Source of the DNA: Rossellomorea vietnamensis NBRC 101237
GTDB taxonomy: Bacteria; Bacillota; Bacilli; Bacillales; Bacillaceae_B
Reading direction: 5' to 3'
Assembly: GCF_001591825.1 (NCBI RefSeq)
Contig: NZ_BCVQ01000040.1
Span: forward strand, 1-34,813
Length of the DNA stretch: 34,813 nt
Shown here one piece after another: positions 23,487 through 32,302 of this stretch. The notes beneath the pieces were generated by a model that was not told the origin of the DNA, ran no database searches, and worked only from the letters and a program-made list of their open reading frames with translations. The stretch's first letter is position 1. Each line of letters begins with the position of its first letter. The translations under genes and the position numbers were made by a program.

Positions 23487-25037
23487 ATGAGAGAAAAAAT
23501 GAAAGTATTCGGTATACCTTTAGGGGTCATGGTATTATTTGTTGCTGCCCTGTTCGTTCACCAGCTATTTCTCGTGAAGGAACTTCCGCAGCAGGATTGG
23601 AGTAGGTCACTCCCACTTAATGTCATTGCTGGAGAGAAACCTCAATTGTTTCAAAATAATAAAGAGCTATATGTATCAAGTAAAGGACAGATTCAAGCCC
23701 TTACCATCAATGACGACATGACCGTTTCAAACGAGAAACGCATTAATACGAAAATTACGAGGGGCTACCCATTTTGGACAGATGGGAAACGATTCATCTA
23801 CTATAAGAATGGAAACTTAGTTCAGACCCAGGATCAAAAGGATAAGATTCTTTCTGAAGAGATTACTGGATTAGGGACAGGAACCGATCAGGTCTATTTT
23901 TGGAAAAATGAAAAATTGTTCCAGTACGGACTCCAAGACGGTTCGGTTGACGAAGTCTATACTTTCCCGTCTGAAATTTCTGATATTCGCGTGGGGGCGG
24001 ACGGCATTTCCGTCATACAAGTGAAGAAAGATGATACACATGATTTTGTTTACTATATGGATGAAAAAGGTGAACCAATCGAAAAGCCATTTATGATTGT
24101 TAATACAGCACAGGACAAAATGATGGACGGATTGACGTTTAAAGTGAAGGATGGGGAGCTTAACCTGCTTTATAATGAAAAATCTCGTTCTCAAGGCGCC
24201 CTTTCTTATAATGTGTACAAGATACAGGCCCCGTTACAAGAATTAGGAGCCTCCATCTTGAAAGGGAGTAAACTGGAGTTCATGAATAAAAGCACCGGTG
24301 AAAAGCTTGTAAGCCCAGGTGGAGTTCAGTTTGTGAAACTGGGTGGAGTAGATTCTGTCTTGTTCACCTCAGAAGGACAACAGGTCGGGGATAACAGCTC
24401 CATCCGCCTATACTCGGCTCCATATGAAGATGGTGACATGCTGGAGGGAACCTCTCTCAACACAACAAAACATGTTACGTATTCTCCCGTTCAATTAACG
24501 GACGAATCACTGGTTTGGTTTAATTATGATGGTGGTACATATGAACTATATGGAGCATCTCAAGATGAACAGGTGGTTTCAGAGAGTACTGAATGGACAG
24601 GAAGAACAGTGAGGGAGGCGCTCAACAATGGCGTTCTTATGATGTTCAGCAGCATCGTCACCACCCTCACATCTTTTTACTGGTTTTTACCTTCTTTATT
24701 CCTGTTAATATTGCTTTATATATTCAGACCGAATGTATTCGAAAAAGACGGGATCAGCTGGGCGGAATATGCTTCAATCATCATCTTCCTGCTTATGCCG
24801 ATCACCTATACAAGTAAAGCGATGAACCCATATTTTTATCAGGTGGCACCGGAGTATTTTGTGTTCCCTGGTAGCAGCTATGCACTGCTGTTGCTGTTAA
24901 GCGTCATCACCTGGGTGATCTGGAAAAAAGGAAGAGATCCAGAGTGGGGATCCTTCGCCGGTGCTTTCTACTTTATGGGAGTCTACGTCCTCTTTTATAT
25001 CACATCGATTGGACCGTATATATTTAATTTATTTTAA
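23487..25037 (+). CDS. Unrecognised membrane protein with large extracytoplasmic domain
   Basis: A 516-residue protein I cannot assign to a family. It has one N-terminal membrane segment (about 8-26), then about 350 polar residues, probably outside the cell and rich in short beta-type repeats such as GKRFIYYKNGNLVQ and TDQVYFWKNEKLFQYG, as in a beta-propeller. Four hydrophobic helices follow from about residue 385 to the end. AAGGGGG precedes the ATG. The histidine kinase starts 31 bp after its stop, so the two are probably cotranscribed. The layout, a propeller-like sensor plus a membrane bundle next to an orphan kinase, suggests a signal-input partner, but this is inference. Confidence 0.75.
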   Translation: MREKMKVFGIPLGVMVLFVAALFVHQLFLVKELPQQDWSRSLPLNVIAGEKPQLFQNNKELYVSSKGQIQALTINDDMTVSNEKRINTKITRGYPFWTDGKRFIYYKNGNLVQTQDQKDKILSEEITGLGTGTDQVYFWKNEKLFQYGLQDGSVDEVYTFPSEISDIRVGADGISVIQVKKDDTHDFVYYMDEKGEPIEKPFMIVNTAQDKMMDGLTFKVKDGELNLLYNEKSRSQGALSYNVYKIQAPLQELGASILKGSKLEFMNKSTGEKLVSPGGVQFVKLGGVDSVLFTSEGQQVGDNSSIRLYSAPYEDGDMLEGTSLNTTKHVTYSPVQLTDESLVWFNYDGGTYELYGASQDEQVVSESTEWTGRTVREALNNGVLMMFSSIVTTLTSFYWFLPSLFLLILLYIFRPNVFEKDGISWAEYASIIIFLLMPITYTSKAMNPYFYQVAPEYFVFPGSSYALLLLLSVITWVIWKKGRDPEWGSFAGAFYFMGVYVLFYITSIGPYIFNLF

Positions 25038-25068
25038 ATAAAAAGTATGAGTGAGACGGGTGACAAAA

Positions 25069-26334
25069 ATGATAGAGAAAATGAAGCGTACGAAGACACA
25101 TGCATTCCATAAATTAATCATGATCATGATGGCTCTATTCGTGTTTCTGATCCTCGCTTTACTCATGCTTGACAAGCCTTGGAATATCATCGCTTCCCTT
25201 CTTCTGGTGAGCATAGCGGCAGCGGTTCTCCTTTTTCTGTTAAAGGAAGGGAACCGGTTTATACTAAAGCATCAGACACTGTTGGAAGAAGAAAATCAGC
25301 TCTCGACCCTCCTTCATTCGCTACCCGATTTTGTTTGTTTCAAAGATGGGGAAGGACGCTGGTTAAAGGTGAATCAGTTTGGTCGGGAGCTGTATAACCT
25401 GGAGGGCATTGATTATGTCGGTAAGACGGATAAGGAACTGGGCAAATTGGTTCCCTTCTTTAAAGACGCCTTTGATTATTGCATCGATTCCGATGAGGAG
25501 TCGTGGAAAGCAGAACAAGTTACACGATGCGAAGAAGGGTTTTATCTTCCGAACGGAGAGTTTAAAACCTTTGACGTCATTAAGGTCCCTTTATTCCATT
25601 CGAATCAGGAACGAAAGGGCCTGGTCATCATCGGCAGGGATATTTCCCAGCAGAAGATCGCCGAAGAAATGCTGTTACGGAAAGAAAAGCTTTCCGTAGT
25701 GGGAGAGCTGGCAGCGGGGATCGCGCATGAAATCAGGAATCCCCTAACAAGTATCAAAGGCTTCATTCAATTATTGGAAGAAAATGAGCATGTGTCAGGT
25801 CACTATCTTAAGGTCATGTCATCCGAAATGGACAGGATCAACCAGATTGTCGGAGAACTGCTTATCTTATCGAAACCCCAAATGAGGGAATTCCAGTCTT
25901 TTGATATGAGTGAAGTGCTGCGATATGTGGTCAAAGTCATGGGACATGAAGCGCTTCTGAAGGGAATCACGTTGAACATCAAGCTCCCTACATCCCCGAT
26001 TCTTGTATTTGGTGACAAGAATCAATGCATCCAGGTGTTTATCAACATTATCAAAAACGCCATTGAATCCATGGATGAAGGGGAAATTGATGTCGATTGG
26101 AAAATAAGGAATGAGTCCATTCATATCATCATCGAGGATGAGGGGACCGGTATCCCTCCAGATCGTTTGAAACGACTGGGAGAGCCGTTCTTCACACTGA
26201 AAGAAAAGGGCATGGGACTGGGTCTAACGATCAGTCAAAAGATCATCGAAGACCATAAAGGATCCCTTCAGATTGATTCTGAGGTGAACAAGGGAACGAG
26301 GGTGGAAGTCACCTTTCCCTTAGAGGATCAATAA
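25069..26334 (+). CDS. Orphan PAS sensor histidine kinase (sporulation-kinase-like)
   Basis: A membrane-bound kinase of 421 residues from the ATG at 25069; a GTG six codons upstream is also possible. Two membrane segments lie at about residues 17-60, with almost no extracellular loop. A PAS domain spans about 80-195 (LHSLPDFVCFKDGEGRWLKV). The HisKA domain has the phosphorylated His near 219 in GIAHEIRNPLTSIKGF, and the ATPase domain has the N box NIIKNAIESM, DEGTGIPP and GMGLGLTISQKIIEDH. No response regulator lies nearby. The H-box style and PAS layout resemble the KinA-E phosphorelay kinases of Bacillus, so Spo0F is a plausible target. An unrecognised membrane protein precedes it. Confidence 0.9.
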   Translation: MIEKMKRTKTHAFHKLIMIMMALFVFLILALLMLDKPWNIIASLLLVSIAAAVLLFLLKEGNRFILKHQTLLEEENQLSTLLHSLPDFVCFKDGEGRWLKVNQFGRELYNLEGIDYVGKTDKELGKLVPFFKDAFDYCIDSDEESWKAEQVTRCEEGFYLPNGEFKTFDVIKVPLFHSNQERKGLVIIGRDISQQKIAEEMLLRKEKLSVVGELAAGIAHEIRNPLTSIKGFIQLLEENEHVSGHYLKVMSSEMDRINQIVGELLILSKPQMREFQSFDMSEVLRYVVKVMGHEALLKGITLNIKLPTSPILVFGDKNQCIQVFINIIKNAIESMDEGEIDVDWKIRNESIHIIIEDEGTGIPPDRLKRLGEPFFTLKEKGMGLGLTISQKIIEDHKGSLQIDSEVNKGTRVEVTFPLEDQ

Positions 26335-26372
26335 TCATATAGAGGCTGCGACCAAAGGGTTTCAGCCAAAAG

Positions 26373-26417
26373 AAAATCCGAACGGTTTGATTTGAATCTA
26401 AATCGTTCGGATTTTTT
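26373..26417 (+). terminator. Terminator after the histidine kinase gene
   Basis: AAAATCCGAACG (26373-26384) pairs with CGTTCGGATTTT (26404-26415) around a loop that can partly extend the stem, followed by further T residues. Confidence 0.8.
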
Positions 26418-26506
26418 GCATGCATGAAAAATGGATTAATGAAGAGAACGGATGAATAAGATAAAAGGAGTTTCCAAACGTAAACACTGAAAGGAGCCTG
26501 AAAAGG

Positions 26507-27841
26507 ATGACCAATGGAACCGTCCTTCATTCCCTCCATCCACTGGGTATGTTAGATAAGTTCAGAAAAGATCCACTCTTATTTTTAGAATCACAGGCAA
26601 CCAAGAATGATGAAAGGGTACAATTCCGCTTTGCAAATCGTACTGTTCATTTACTGTTGAACCCTGCATTGGTAAAAGAAGTGCTTGTCACTCAATCTAA
26701 AAGCTTTCAAAAATCAAACCAATTCAAAGAGTTGTCTCTCCTGATCGGTGAAGGACTTGTTACAAGTGAGTGTCCCTTACATACAAAGCAGAGGAAAATT
26801 ATGCAGCCTTATTTCACCCCCCGTCATATCCAAAAGTATGTGAGTGAAATGATAGGTTCAGCCTCTGGCACGATGGAAGGCTGGGAGGCGGGGACGGCCT
26901 TAAGGGATATATCCAAGGACATGATGCAAGTGACATTGGCGGTCATAACAAAGACTATGTTTAATATGAATGATCACGAAGGACATGAGAAAGTAGGGGT
27001 TCATCTGGAAAAGATCCTGGAAATGGCGACAAAGCGGATTCGCTCTTTCCTTAAGCCCCCTGTCTCATGGCCTCTTCCTGAGCTGAAGCAATATAAGGCC
27101 TCCATTGAAGAACTTAAGAGAGTCGTAGAGGAAATCATCCAGCATAGAGAGATTCTGTCTGAAGAAAAAGAGGACCTCCTTCATGCCCTGCTCCATTCCC
27201 GTAATGATGAAGGCAATCATATGAAGAGAGATCAATTGATCGATGAAGTGATGACCATTTTTGTGGCGGGACATGAGACAACGGCCAATCTTCTTTCCTG
27301 GTTCTTCTATGCGTTAGAAAACAACGAAAAGGTGAAAGAACGTGTCTATGAAGAAGTAGATCGGGTAGTGGGGAAAGAAGAACTATGCAGTGAGCACCTC
27401 CCAAAGCTTCCTTATACAAGCCAAGCCTTGGAGGAAACCTTACGTCTATACCCGCCAGTATGGATGTTTGGAAGGACTTCTGTAAGGGGCGTGAAGGTCG
27501 GTGACCACTTTATAAAGAAAGGAGAAAATGTCCTCATTTCTCCATATATCATGCATCGGAATCCAAAGTACTTCCAGGACCCATTGAGCTTTGATCCGGA
27601 ACGCTTTCATAAAGGACGTGCAGAAAGCATTCCACCGTATGCTTATTTCCCTTTTGGAGGGGGATCGAGAGTGTGTATCGGCAATCACTTTGCCCTTCAG
27701 GAGGCATTGGTGATTGTGGCCTTATATGTTCAAAGGTTCAACTTTACAATTTCGAGTGACCATAAGGTGGAATGCCACCCATTGATTACCCTGCGGCCAA
27801 AAGGCGGAATGTTCATGAACGTTGAAAGAAGAGTGGATTAG
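26507..27841 (+). CDS. Cytochrome P450
   Basis: A soluble 444-residue P450, without the N-terminal membrane anchor of eukaryotic forms. The I-helix oxygen-activation motif is AGHETTANLL near residue 255, the K-helix ExxR is EETLRLYPP near 309, and the heme-binding loop is FPFGGGSRVCIGNHFA with Cys390 as the iron ligand. The sequence style is that of bacterial single-domain P450s related to CYP4/CYP102 heme domains, so a lipid or fatty-acid type substrate is possible but not shown. No ferredoxin or reductase gene lies beside it, so electrons must come from elsewhere. AAAGGAG precedes the ATG; the gene is monocistronic. Confidence 0.95.
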   Translation: MTNGTVLHSLHPLGMLDKFRKDPLLFLESQATKNDERVQFRFANRTVHLLLNPALVKEVLVTQSKSFQKSNQFKELSLLIGEGLVTSECPLHTKQRKIMQPYFTPRHIQKYVSEMIGSASGTMEGWEAGTALRDISKDMMQVTLAVITKTMFNMNDHEGHEKVGVHLEKILEMATKRIRSFLKPPVSWPLPELKQYKASIEELKRVVEEIIQHREILSEEKEDLLHALLHSRNDEGNHMKRDQLIDEVMTIFVAGHETTANLLSWFFYALENNEKVKERVYEEVDRVVGKEELCSEHLPKLPYTSQALEETLRLYPPVWMFGRTSVRGVKVGDHFIKKGENVLISPYIMHRNPKYFQDPLSFDPERFHKGRAESIPPYAYFPFGGGSRVCIGNHFALQEALVIVALYVQRFNFTISSDHKVECHPLITLRPKGGMFMNVERRVD

Positions 27842-27850
27842 TAAAACAAA

Positions 27851-27881
27851 AAACCCAGGTTCGAATCCGAACCTGGGTTTT
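27851..27881. terminator. Bidirectional terminator between P450 and yjiH-like gene
   Basis: AAACCCAGGTTCG (27851-27863) and CGAACCTGGGTTT (27868-27880) form a perfect 13-bp stem with loop AATC. A-rich and T-rich flanks on both sides suit both converging genes. Confidence 0.85.
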
Positions 27882-27888
27882 CCTATTC

Positions 27889-29250
27889 TTAAAAGATCAT
27901 ATGAGCAATCGCTACAATCACAAGTAATGTCAAGAATGTACGCTGCAGGAAGATGATGACCAAGTCCTTGAAATCGACCGGGATCTTGGAACCAAGGAGC
28001 AGTCCGCCAACTTCAGACATGTAGATTAATTGAGTGACAGATAAGCAGGCGATGACAAAGCGCGTCAGCTCACTTTCAATTCCGGATCCGAAGATGGCCG
28101 GCAGGAACATATCAGCAAACCCGACAAGGATGGAGCGTGATGCTTCCGTTGCTTCCGGGATTTGCAGAAGCTCGAGGATCGGAATAAGCGGCATACCGAT
28201 GTATTCGAAGAACTTCGTATTCTCGGCAACAATCAGGGCTGTGGTCCCGATTGCCATGACGATGGGAGCGACCCCCATCCACATATCCAACACGTTTTTC
28301 ATTCCATCTGAGAAAAACTTCGATGCACTGTTGTTGTTCTTTGCTTGTACAAGAGCCTGCTCGTAGCCATAACCGACCCGGCTGTAACCTTCAGGGATCT
28401 CTTCCATCGTGTTCTTCCCTTCCTGACCATTGAAATACGTGTCAGGTTTTCGGGATAGTGGCGGGATCCTCGGCAGGATAATCGCTGCAAGGAGTCCGGA
28501 GGCAGATACAGTCAGGTAAAATGGAATGAAGTATTCCCCAAGATTCACCTGTGAAATGACAACAAGGCAGAAAGTGATGGATACGACTGAGAAGGTTGTC
28601 CCAATGACCGCTGCTTCCTTCTTCGTATAATAACCATCTTCATATTGTTTACTTGTCAATAGCACGCCGATCGTACCGTCACCCAGCCATGACGCTAAGC
28701 AGTCAATGGAAGAACGACCCGGAAGGCCGAATACAGGGCGCATAATTTTCGTTAAGAGTGCCCCGAATAATTCCAGTAGTCCAAAATTTAATAATAGCGG
28801 CAGGAAGAGTCCTGCAAAAAGAAATACAGAAAAAAGAATGGTAAGAAGTCCGTCCGCGTTTAATAGAAGTCCACCTGTTGCATCAGACCAGACCCACTCA
28901 GGACCTAATTTAAACAGAGTCATCACGGCAAAGATGGCTCCGACTACTCTGACAACGGCCCATACAGGTCGAACATCAAATAGACTAGTGAAAAACGGTG
29001 ATTTTTTAATGAAATCCGGCTGTGCGAGCTTGGTGACTAACGTCCCGATGACCGTCAGGATGATCAACCCCGTCATTATCGCCGGTACATAGCTGCCGAT
29101 CCAGTCCTGCAGAAGTCCGGATAAGACCGCGATCGGTATCGTAATTCCGTCTTTCCCCGGAATCGGTATCATAAATAAGAAAACTCCCAATAAGGAAGGG
29201 ATGATAAAGCGTAAATGACTGGTTGTTGTAAAACGATGTTGCTGATTCAT
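27889..29250 (-). CDS. YjiH-family nucleoside-recognition (Gate) membrane protein
   Basis: A 453-residue integral membrane protein with about ten to eleven hydrophobic helices. The Gate-type regions include PGRSSIDCLASWLGDGTIGV near residue 178 and a late ADMFLPAIFGSGIESELTRF near 377. An internal polar loop lies near 270-310. E. coli YjiH is the named relative; transport of a nucleoside-like or other small solute is assumed from the Gate domain but unproven. TGAGGTG precedes the ATG. It is a single-gene unit facing the P450 terminator, and divergent from sda. Confidence 0.87.
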   Translation of the reverse strand: MNQQHRFTTTSHLRFIIPSLLGVFLFMIPIPGKDGITIPIAVLSGLLQDWIGSYVPAIMTGLIILTVIGTLVTKLAQPDFIKKSPFFTSLFDVRPVWAVVRVVGAIFAVMTLFKLGPEWVWSDATGGLLLNADGLLTILFSVFLFAGLFLPLLLNFGLLELFGALLTKIMRPVFGLPGRSSIDCLASWLGDGTIGVLLTSKQYEDGYYTKKEAAVIGTTFSVVSITFCLVVISQVNLGEYFIPFYLTVSASGLLAAIILPRIPPLSRKPDTYFNGQEGKNTMEEIPEGYSRVGYGYEQALVQAKNNNSASKFFSDGMKNVLDMWMGVAPIVMAIGTTALIVAENTKFFEYIGMPLIPILELLQIPEATEASRSILVGFADMFLPAIFGSGIESELTRFVIACLSVTQLIYMSEVGGLLLGSKIPVDFKDLVIIFLQRTFLTLLVIVAIAHMIF

Positions 29251-29302
29251 AAATTCACCTCAGAAGTAGTAGTAACAGTAACGGAAAAATGAAACATTAT
29301 TC

Positions 29303-29331
29303 ATTCTAATGCATACATATAAATTTGTCTA
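29303..29331 (-). promoter_or_regulatory. Probable sigma-A promoter of the yjiH-like gene
   Basis: On the minus strand TAGACA (29331-29326), a 17-bp spacer and TAGAAT (29308-29303) lie 53 bp before the start codon. The rest of the 371-bp gap to sda is AT-rich; it holds a weak cre-like match at 29441 (rejected) and the sda promoter. Confidence 0.5.
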
Positions 29332-29558
29332 TAGAAAATTCCCGGAAAGGCATGTATGTATCCCTCAGATGGTTTTCCCAAAGAAGGGACAGGTCAAACA
29401 TAGAGTGATAGATAAATCAAAATAAATAATGATACAAAAAAGAAAGCGCTATCTTTATGTATACCTTTCATTTTACTAAAATTTTAAAAAATTTCAATAA
29501 TAATTCAGGTGCTGGTGAGTTTTGAACTAATAATAGATTATATATTTTGAAAATAGAG

Positions 29559-29583
29559 GTTTATCCTTCTTTTAAGTGGGTAT
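29559..29583 (+). promoter_or_regulatory. Sigma-B-type promoter of sda
   Basis: GTTTAT (29559-29564), a 13-bp spacer and a perfect GGGTAT (29578-29583) fit the sigma-B consensus at 11 of 12 positions. The start codon lies 38 bp after the -10, leaving a short leader with an AGGAG site. Confidence 0.65.
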
Positions 29584-29621
29584 AAAGAATTCATACCTTA
29601 GATAGTCAGGAGTTGTAATGG

Positions 29622-29753
29622 ATGACATCTTTAACAAAACTTACTGAAGAGCAATTGACCAATGTGTATCAACTGGCACAAGAAGAAGGGTTGGAAGAAG
29701 AGTTTATTGAGATGCTAGAAGGGGAGATGGAAAGAAGGGAAAGTGTACGCTAG
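29622..29753 (+). CDS. sda: Sda-family sporulation histidine kinase inhibitor
   Basis: A 43-residue protein beginning MTSLTKLTEEQLTNVYQLAQ and ending FIEMLEGEMERRESVR. It aligns without gaps to B. subtilis Sda from KLSDELL to EIKRRS: the pattern KL[ST][DE]Ex(L)xxxY..A....L...[DE]FIE[LM][LI]ExE is kept. Sda forms a helical hairpin that binds the dimerisation domain of KinA/KinB and blocks autophosphorylation when replication is impaired. AGGAG lies 9 bp before the ATG. In B. subtilis sda is controlled by DnaA boxes; none is visible here, while a sigma-B-type promoter is. The divergent sequence suggests a paralogue or a lineage-specific version. Confidence 0.82.
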   Translation: MTSLTKLTEEQLTNVYQLAQEEGLEEEFIEMLEGEMERRESVR

Positions 29754-29795
29754 AAGACAAGCGAATATAATAGATAATGAACGTCCATACATAAC

Positions 29796-29825
29796 GGCTG
29801 GTCTCTCAGGGAGGCTGGCCTTTTT
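29796..29825 (+). terminator. Terminator of sda
   Basis: GGCTGGTCTC (29796-29805) pairs with GAGGCTGGCC (29811-29820), using several G-U pairs, followed by five T residues. It lies 43 bp after the sda stop. Confidence 0.65.
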
Positions 29826-29835
29826 ATTGATCCAA

Positions 29836-29867
29836 GAAAAAAGCACCATCAACGAGAATGGTGCTTT
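29836..29867 (-). terminator. Terminator of the AtoE-like transporter gene
   Basis: AAAGCACCAT (29840-29849) pairs perfectly with ATGGTGCTTT (29858-29867), with an 8-nt loop and a T run on the minus strand. Confidence 0.85.
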
Positions 29868-29878
29868 CGCTTTTTCTG

Positions 29879-31192
29879 TTATAAAAATAGTAAACCCAGT
29901 GAAATAACAACTCCACTGATGACAAGGATAATCACACAATAGCCCATAATATCCTTTGCCTTCAGTCCCGCGATGGCTAGAGCCGGTAAAGCCCAGAATG
30001 GCTGGATCAAGTTGGTCCAGGCATCACCCCATGCAACGGCCATGGCGGTCTTGGCGACCGATGCATCGAGGGTTTGAGCGGCATCGAGCATGATCGGTGC
30101 CTGAACGGCCCACTGTCCGCCACCCGAAGGAACGAAGAAGTTGACAATCCCTGCGCTCAGGAAGGCAAAGAAGTAAAACGTCACATCATTTGAGATCGAT
30201 ACGAAAGCTTCACTCATGACGACAGCGAGTCCGGATGCCGTCATCATCCCCATGATTCCCGCGTAGAAAGGAAACTGGATGACAATTCCGCTTGCTCCCT
30301 TAATGGCCTCCTGTACGGCTGCAAGGAAGCGCTTCGGCGTACCATGAAAGAGGATGCCCAGAAATAGAAAAAGAAAGTTGACGATATCTAAATTGAGTGC
30401 GAAACCATTTTTAATAAAGTACGAGAATAAGAACACAATCCCGAGCACCGCCACGATAATCGATAAGACCATGCTGTTCTCAAGCTTATCGGCAGGAGTC
30501 ATTGCTTCTTTTTCAAGAGTGGCAGCTGTCTCATTGAAGAGCTCAGGATCAACCGTAATCGTCTCCTCTTTCGCTGGCATTAACATCCTGTTGGTGATGG
30601 GTAGGACGATGAATAATGCGGCCACGATGATGAGAGTGGATGTTGCAAAGATGGTTTCATTGGTCGAGATGACCCCGATCAAATCCTGGAACGGATGACC
30701 GTCAGTCGCAATCGATAACGGGATCGACCCGGAGAATCCTGCATGCCAGACCACAAATCCTGAGTAGGCACTGGCAATGAGCAAGCGGTAATCGACGCCC
30801 TTCACCCGTTTGGCCAGTTCTTTCGCAAACAATGCCCCGATGACCAGTCCGAACCCCCAGTTGATCCAGCTTGCAATCATGGACACGACGGTCACGATCA
30901 CTATGGCAGAGCCGGGAGATTTGGCGAACGAAGCAAGAAATCCGAGGAAACGTTTAAACAATGGACTGCTCGCAAGGACATACCCTGTCACAAGGACAAG
31001 TACCATCTGCATGGAAAAGGCGAGCAGGCTCCAGAACCCATCCCCCCAATACTGAACCATCTCAAGGCTCGAACTTTCAGTGAAAATGAGCCCAAGACCG
31101 AACACGGCCAACGTTAAAATGACCACAAATAAAAATGGATCAGGCAAATAGCGCTGCATGATTTTGTTAGACAATGAAATAAGTCCTTTCAT
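29879..31192 (-). CDS. AtoE-family short-chain fatty acid transporter
   Basis: A 437-residue membrane carrier with about eleven helices. The start MKGLISLSNKIMQRYLPDPF is the family opening, followed by a WGDGFWSLLAFSMQM segment near residue 45, SWINWGFGLVIGALFAKEL near 105, FVPSGGGQWAVQAPIM near 355 and AWGDAWTNLIQPFWALP near 390, all typical of TIGR00366. The family imports short-chain fatty acids such as acetoacetate or butyrate. The start at 31192 is chosen because AAGGGGG lies 6 bp upstream; longer frames have no site. No ato enzymes lie beside it. Its promoter carries a cre-like operator, suggesting catabolite control. Confidence 0.9.
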   Translation of the reverse strand: MKGLISLSNKIMQRYLPDPFLFVVILTLAVFGLGLIFTESSSLEMVQYWGDGFWSLLAFSMQMVLVLVTGYVLASSPLFKRFLGFLASFAKSPGSAIVIVTVVSMIASWINWGFGLVIGALFAKELAKRVKGVDYRLLIASAYSGFVVWHAGFSGSIPLSIATDGHPFQDLIGVISTNETIFATSTLIIVAALFIVLPITNRMLMPAKEETITVDPELFNETAATLEKEAMTPADKLENSMVLSIIVAVLGIVFLFSYFIKNGFALNLDIVNFLFLFLGILFHGTPKRFLAAVQEAIKGASGIVIQFPFYAGIMGMMTASGLAVVMSEAFVSISNDVTFYFFAFLSAGIVNFFVPSGGGQWAVQAPIMLDAAQTLDASVAKTAMAVAWGDAWTNLIQPFWALPALAIAGLKAKDIMGYCVIILVISGVVISLGLLFL

Positions 31193-31231
31193 CTTCATCC
31201 CCCTTATAAAAATATACCTCCATACTATTCT

Positions 31232-31260
31232 TCTATAGTGATGAATGAAAACCCTTTCAA
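31232..31260 (-). promoter_or_regulatory. Sigma-A promoter with cre-like operator before the AtoE-like gene
   Basis: On the minus strand TTGAAA (31260-31255), 17 bp and TATAGA (31237-31232) form a strong promoter. The sequence TTGAAAGGGTTTTCA over the -35 and spacer fits cre except for the central C of CG, so CcpA binding is possible but uncertain. Confidence 0.55.
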
Positions 31261-31287
31261 TTTCAGATAATTGCCAGAATCTTGATT

Positions 31288-31316
31288 TTGAACGTCCATT
31301 ACTATAAGTGTATAAA
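31288..31316 (+). promoter_or_regulatory. Sigma-A promoter of the HAD phosphatase gene
   Basis: TTGAAC (31288-31293), a 17-bp spacer and TATAAA (31311-31316) lie 57 bp before the start codon. Confidence 0.55.
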
Positions 31317-31373
31317 TATTTCATGATACAATGGCTAAATTAAGAATACTCAACAACAGGAAGGTGTTTACAA

Positions 31374-32243
31374 ATGATTACATTCATTGCTACAGATATG
31401 GACGGAACATTATTAAATGAAAAACAGGAAATCAGTGAAGCGAATAAGCAGGCCATCCTGGACGCACAGGAGCAGGGAATCGAAGTAGTGGTAGCCACAG
31501 GCAGGTCATATGAGGAAGCCCGATATGTCATAGAGGAGGCAGGCATCTCATGCGATATCGTCTGTGCCAATGGAGCAGAAGTGCGGAACAAACAAGGCGA
31601 AATCATCTATCAGGCGGGCATTGAGTCAGCACGTGCAAGAGAGATTGCCGCTGTCTTAAATGAAACCGGCATTTACTTTGAAATCTACACAGACGAGGGA
31701 ACGTATACGGAAAACTATGAAATGGGAGTCGAATTAATCGTCAACATTTTCACAACAGCCAATCCCGGCGTGTCTGAAGAACAAGTGAGACAAGCTGCCA
31801 GGGAACGCTTTGAAAAAGGGCATATCAAATTGGTGGAAGATTACGGGGTCCTGTTCGAGGATGACAACCAGCTTGTATACAAATTCCTTGTTTTCTCCTT
31901 TGATGAGAAGCAGCTACAGGAAGCGAACGAGAAATTAAGTGCCCTTACAGGCATCGCCATCAGCTCATCAGGTAAAGAAAATATTGAAGTGAACAGTCTT
32001 GAGGCACAAAAAGGTGTTGCTCTTGAGAAACTGCTGAAAGACAAAGGACTGTCAGCTGAGAATGCCATGGCCATGGGAGATAATCTTAACGACCTGTCCA
32101 TGATGAAAGTAGTCGGAAGACCCGTAGCCATGGGGAACGCCCTGGATCAGATTAAGGACTTCTGTCCATTCATCACGGCAACCAATAAGGAAGATGGTGT
32201 GGCCAAAGCCATTCAGGAAGTCATCCAACAACCGGCAAAGTAA
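31374..32243 (+). CDS. Cof-type HAD sugar-phosphatase-like hydrolase
   Basis: A 289-residue phosphatase of HAD subclass IIB. Motif 1 is IATDMDGTLLNE near residue 5 with nucleophile Asp8 and acid/base Asp10, motif 2 is VVATGRS near 40, and motifs 3 and 4 are the late Lys in GVALEKLLKDKG and MAMGDNLNDLSMMKVVG near 223. The large cap between residues about 85 and 185 is the C2 type. Members such as E. coli YidA and Cof hydrolyse sugar phosphates, often broadly; no single substrate is indicated. AGGAAGG precedes the ATG. It starts a pair with the downstream lipoprotein gene, 59 bp apart. Confidence 0.92.
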   Translation: MITFIATDMDGTLLNEKQEISEANKQAILDAQEQGIEVVVATGRSYEEARYVIEEAGISCDIVCANGAEVRNKQGEIIYQAGIESARAREIAAVLNETGIYFEIYTDEGTYTENYEMGVELIVNIFTTANPGVSEEQVRQAARERFEKGHIKLVEDYGVLFEDDNQLVYKFLVFSFDEKQLQEANEKLSALTGIAISSSGKENIEVNSLEAQKGVALEKLLKDKGLSAENAMAMGDNLNDLSMMKVVGRPVAMGNALDQIKDFCPFITATNKEDGVAKAIQEVIQQPAK

Positions 32244-32302
32244 TGAGAACCTCTTCTGTTGTCCATACTGGTTAAAAAGAGTGAATAAGGGGAGCTGGTA
32301 GG

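Noticed and set aside
29441..29458. cre-like sequence between yjiH and sda
   Set aside because: Two mismatches at fixed positions and about 190 bp from both start codons.
29561..29571. DnaA-box-like TTATCC upstream of sda
   Set aside because: Only the first six of nine consensus bases match, and it overlaps the sigma-B-type -35; no true DnaA box cluster is present.
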